From: Paracoccus stylophorae
GTDB taxonomy: Bacteria; Pseudomonadota; Alphaproteobacteria; Rhodobacterales; Rhodobacteraceae
Reading direction: 5' to 3'
DNA length: 64,000 nucleotides
Assembly (NCBI RefSeq): GCF_028553765.1
Contig: NZ_CP067134.1
Location: 1,345,001-1,409,000, forward strand
A model generated the notes under the pieces. That model was given only the letters and a program-made list of their open reading frames with translations. It searched no databases and was not told where the DNA came from. Below are positions 63,378 through 64,000 of the stretch, in pieces. The stretch's first letter is position 1; the number at the start of each line of letters is the position of its first letter. A program made the translations under genes and the position numbers.

Positions 63378-64000
63378 CGAAGCCGCCCGAAAAGTCCAAG
63401 GTCGTCCGCAAGCTGCGGTGTGCCGTCTACACCCGGAAGTCCTCCGAGGAAGGGCTGGAGCAGGAGTTCAACTCGCTCCACGCCCAACGCGAGGCCTGCG
63501 AAGCCTATATCGCCAGCCAGCGGTCCGAGGGCTGGGTTCTTGTCCGCGATCAATATGACGACGGCGGCATCTCGGGCGGCACGTTGGAGCGCCCCGGCCT
63601 GAAGCGGTTGCTGGAGGATATCGAGGACGGGCTGGTCGACGTGGTCGTGGTCTACAAGATCGACCGCCTCAGCCGCTCGCTCGCCGACTTCGCCAAGTTG
63701 GTCGAGGTCTTCGACCGGAACGGCGTGACGTTTGTTTCCGTGACCCAGTCCTTCAACACGACCACGTCGATGGGGCGGCTGACGCTGAACATCCTGCTGT
63801 CCTTCGCCCAGTTCGAGCGCGAGGTGACGGCCGAGCGCATCCGCGACAAGGTCGCCGCGAGCCGGAAGAAGGGTATGTGGATGGGGGGCGTGCCGCCCTA
63901 CGGCTACCGGGTGGAAAACCGCAAACTGCTGGTGGACGAGGAAGCCGCCGCGCACGTCCGCTGGATCTTTGCCCACTTCCTCGAGATCGGGTCGGGCACG
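63374..64000 (+). CDS. Large serine recombinase, N-terminal part (3' end outside window)
   Basis: 209 codons of a phage integrase of the large serine class. The resolvase domain starts RCAVYTRKSSEEGLEQEFNS with the catalytic Ser in YTRKSSE, followed by YDDGGISGGTLERPGLKRLL and VVVYKIDRLSRSLADFAKLV, then the start of the recombinase domain. GGGGGAGGAG precedes the ATG. It is homologous but not identical to the recombinase at the left end of the window, so the window is bounded by two recombinase modules in the same orientation. Confidence 0.93.
   Translation, partial: MTKPPEKSKVVRKLRCAVYTRKSSEEGLEQEFNSLHAQREACEAYIASQRSEGWVLVRDQYDDGGISGGTLERPGLKRLLEDIEDGLVDVVVVYKIDRLSRSLADFAKLVEVFDRNGVTFVSVTQSFNTTTSMGRLTLNILLSFAQFEREVTAERIRDKVAASRKKGMWMGGVPPYGYRVENRKLLVDEEAAAHVRWIFAHFLEIGSGT

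Noticed and set aside
1..64000. Terminal redundancy showing that the window is a complete circular element
   Set aside because: The ends are similar (150 bases with two differences) but diverge on both sides of that block, so they are two different genes, not an overlap.

Overview
The window is high-GC DNA whose gene content (Rhodobacterales-type prophage modules, PHB metabolism, FCD-type GntR regulators) suggests an alphaproteobacterium of the Paracoccus/Rhodobacter kind. That placement is inferred from gene families; no rRNA or tRNA gene was seen. The DNA is strongly mosaic: most of it is prophage, mobile-element or accessory cargo, and the core-like genes sit in two metabolic blocks. Layout: (1) 1-1404 is the 3' half of a large serine recombinase gene plus the small HTH gene that usually follows it. 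(2) 1608-7913 is a two-gene unit, an alpha-type DNA methyltransferase with Zn-ribbons followed by a 1401-aa fusion of a Cas4/Dna2-like nuclease and an SF1 helicase; it looks like an uncharacterised restriction-like defence pair. (3) 8811-18687 is a catabolic block: L-serine dehydratase and transporter, then a 5-oxoproline operon (biotin carboxylase/BCCP, PxpB-PxpC fusion, DUF1445 protein, PxpA, NRAMP-like transporter) with a divergent GntR regulator. (4) 18769-21319 is the end of a phage late region (spanin pair, M15 endolysin, small membrane protein, DUF2793 protein), abutting a decapitated arsH and a wrecked MFS gene with an IS66 scrap. (5) 22715-38924 is a leftward lactate-to-polyhydroxybutyrate block: phaA, phaB, aceE, aceF, lpd, phasin gene, lldP, lutA, lutB, lutC, phaC, with a divergent FCD regulator. 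Lactate uptake, oxidation to pyruvate, acetyl-CoA formation and polymer synthesis are all encoded together. (6) 38971-40631 is a scar of IS3, ISL3 and mcrB pieces ending in a truncated small-terminase-like gene. (7) 40743-64000 is a prophage early/replication region (DUF3489, DUF7220, Dcm, ParB-methylase, RuvC-like, primase-helicase, Cas4-like nuclease, sigma factor, Sak4-like ATPase, SF2 helicase, DUF2924, serine recombinase). It is broken by a RIT element (three tyrosine recombinases) and two IS110-family elements, and it carries an unknown two-gene cassette (56014-58261) in the position typical of phage-borne defence cargo. Gene order and strand suggest that regions 4 and 7 are the two ends of one prophage type whose capsid/tail genes are missing and whose place is now taken by regions 5 and 6. 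The clearest molecular finding is in the first IS110 element. The non-coding stretch upstream of its transposase folds like a bridge RNA, and both its target loop and its donor loop contain guides that match the element's own insertion site and ends.
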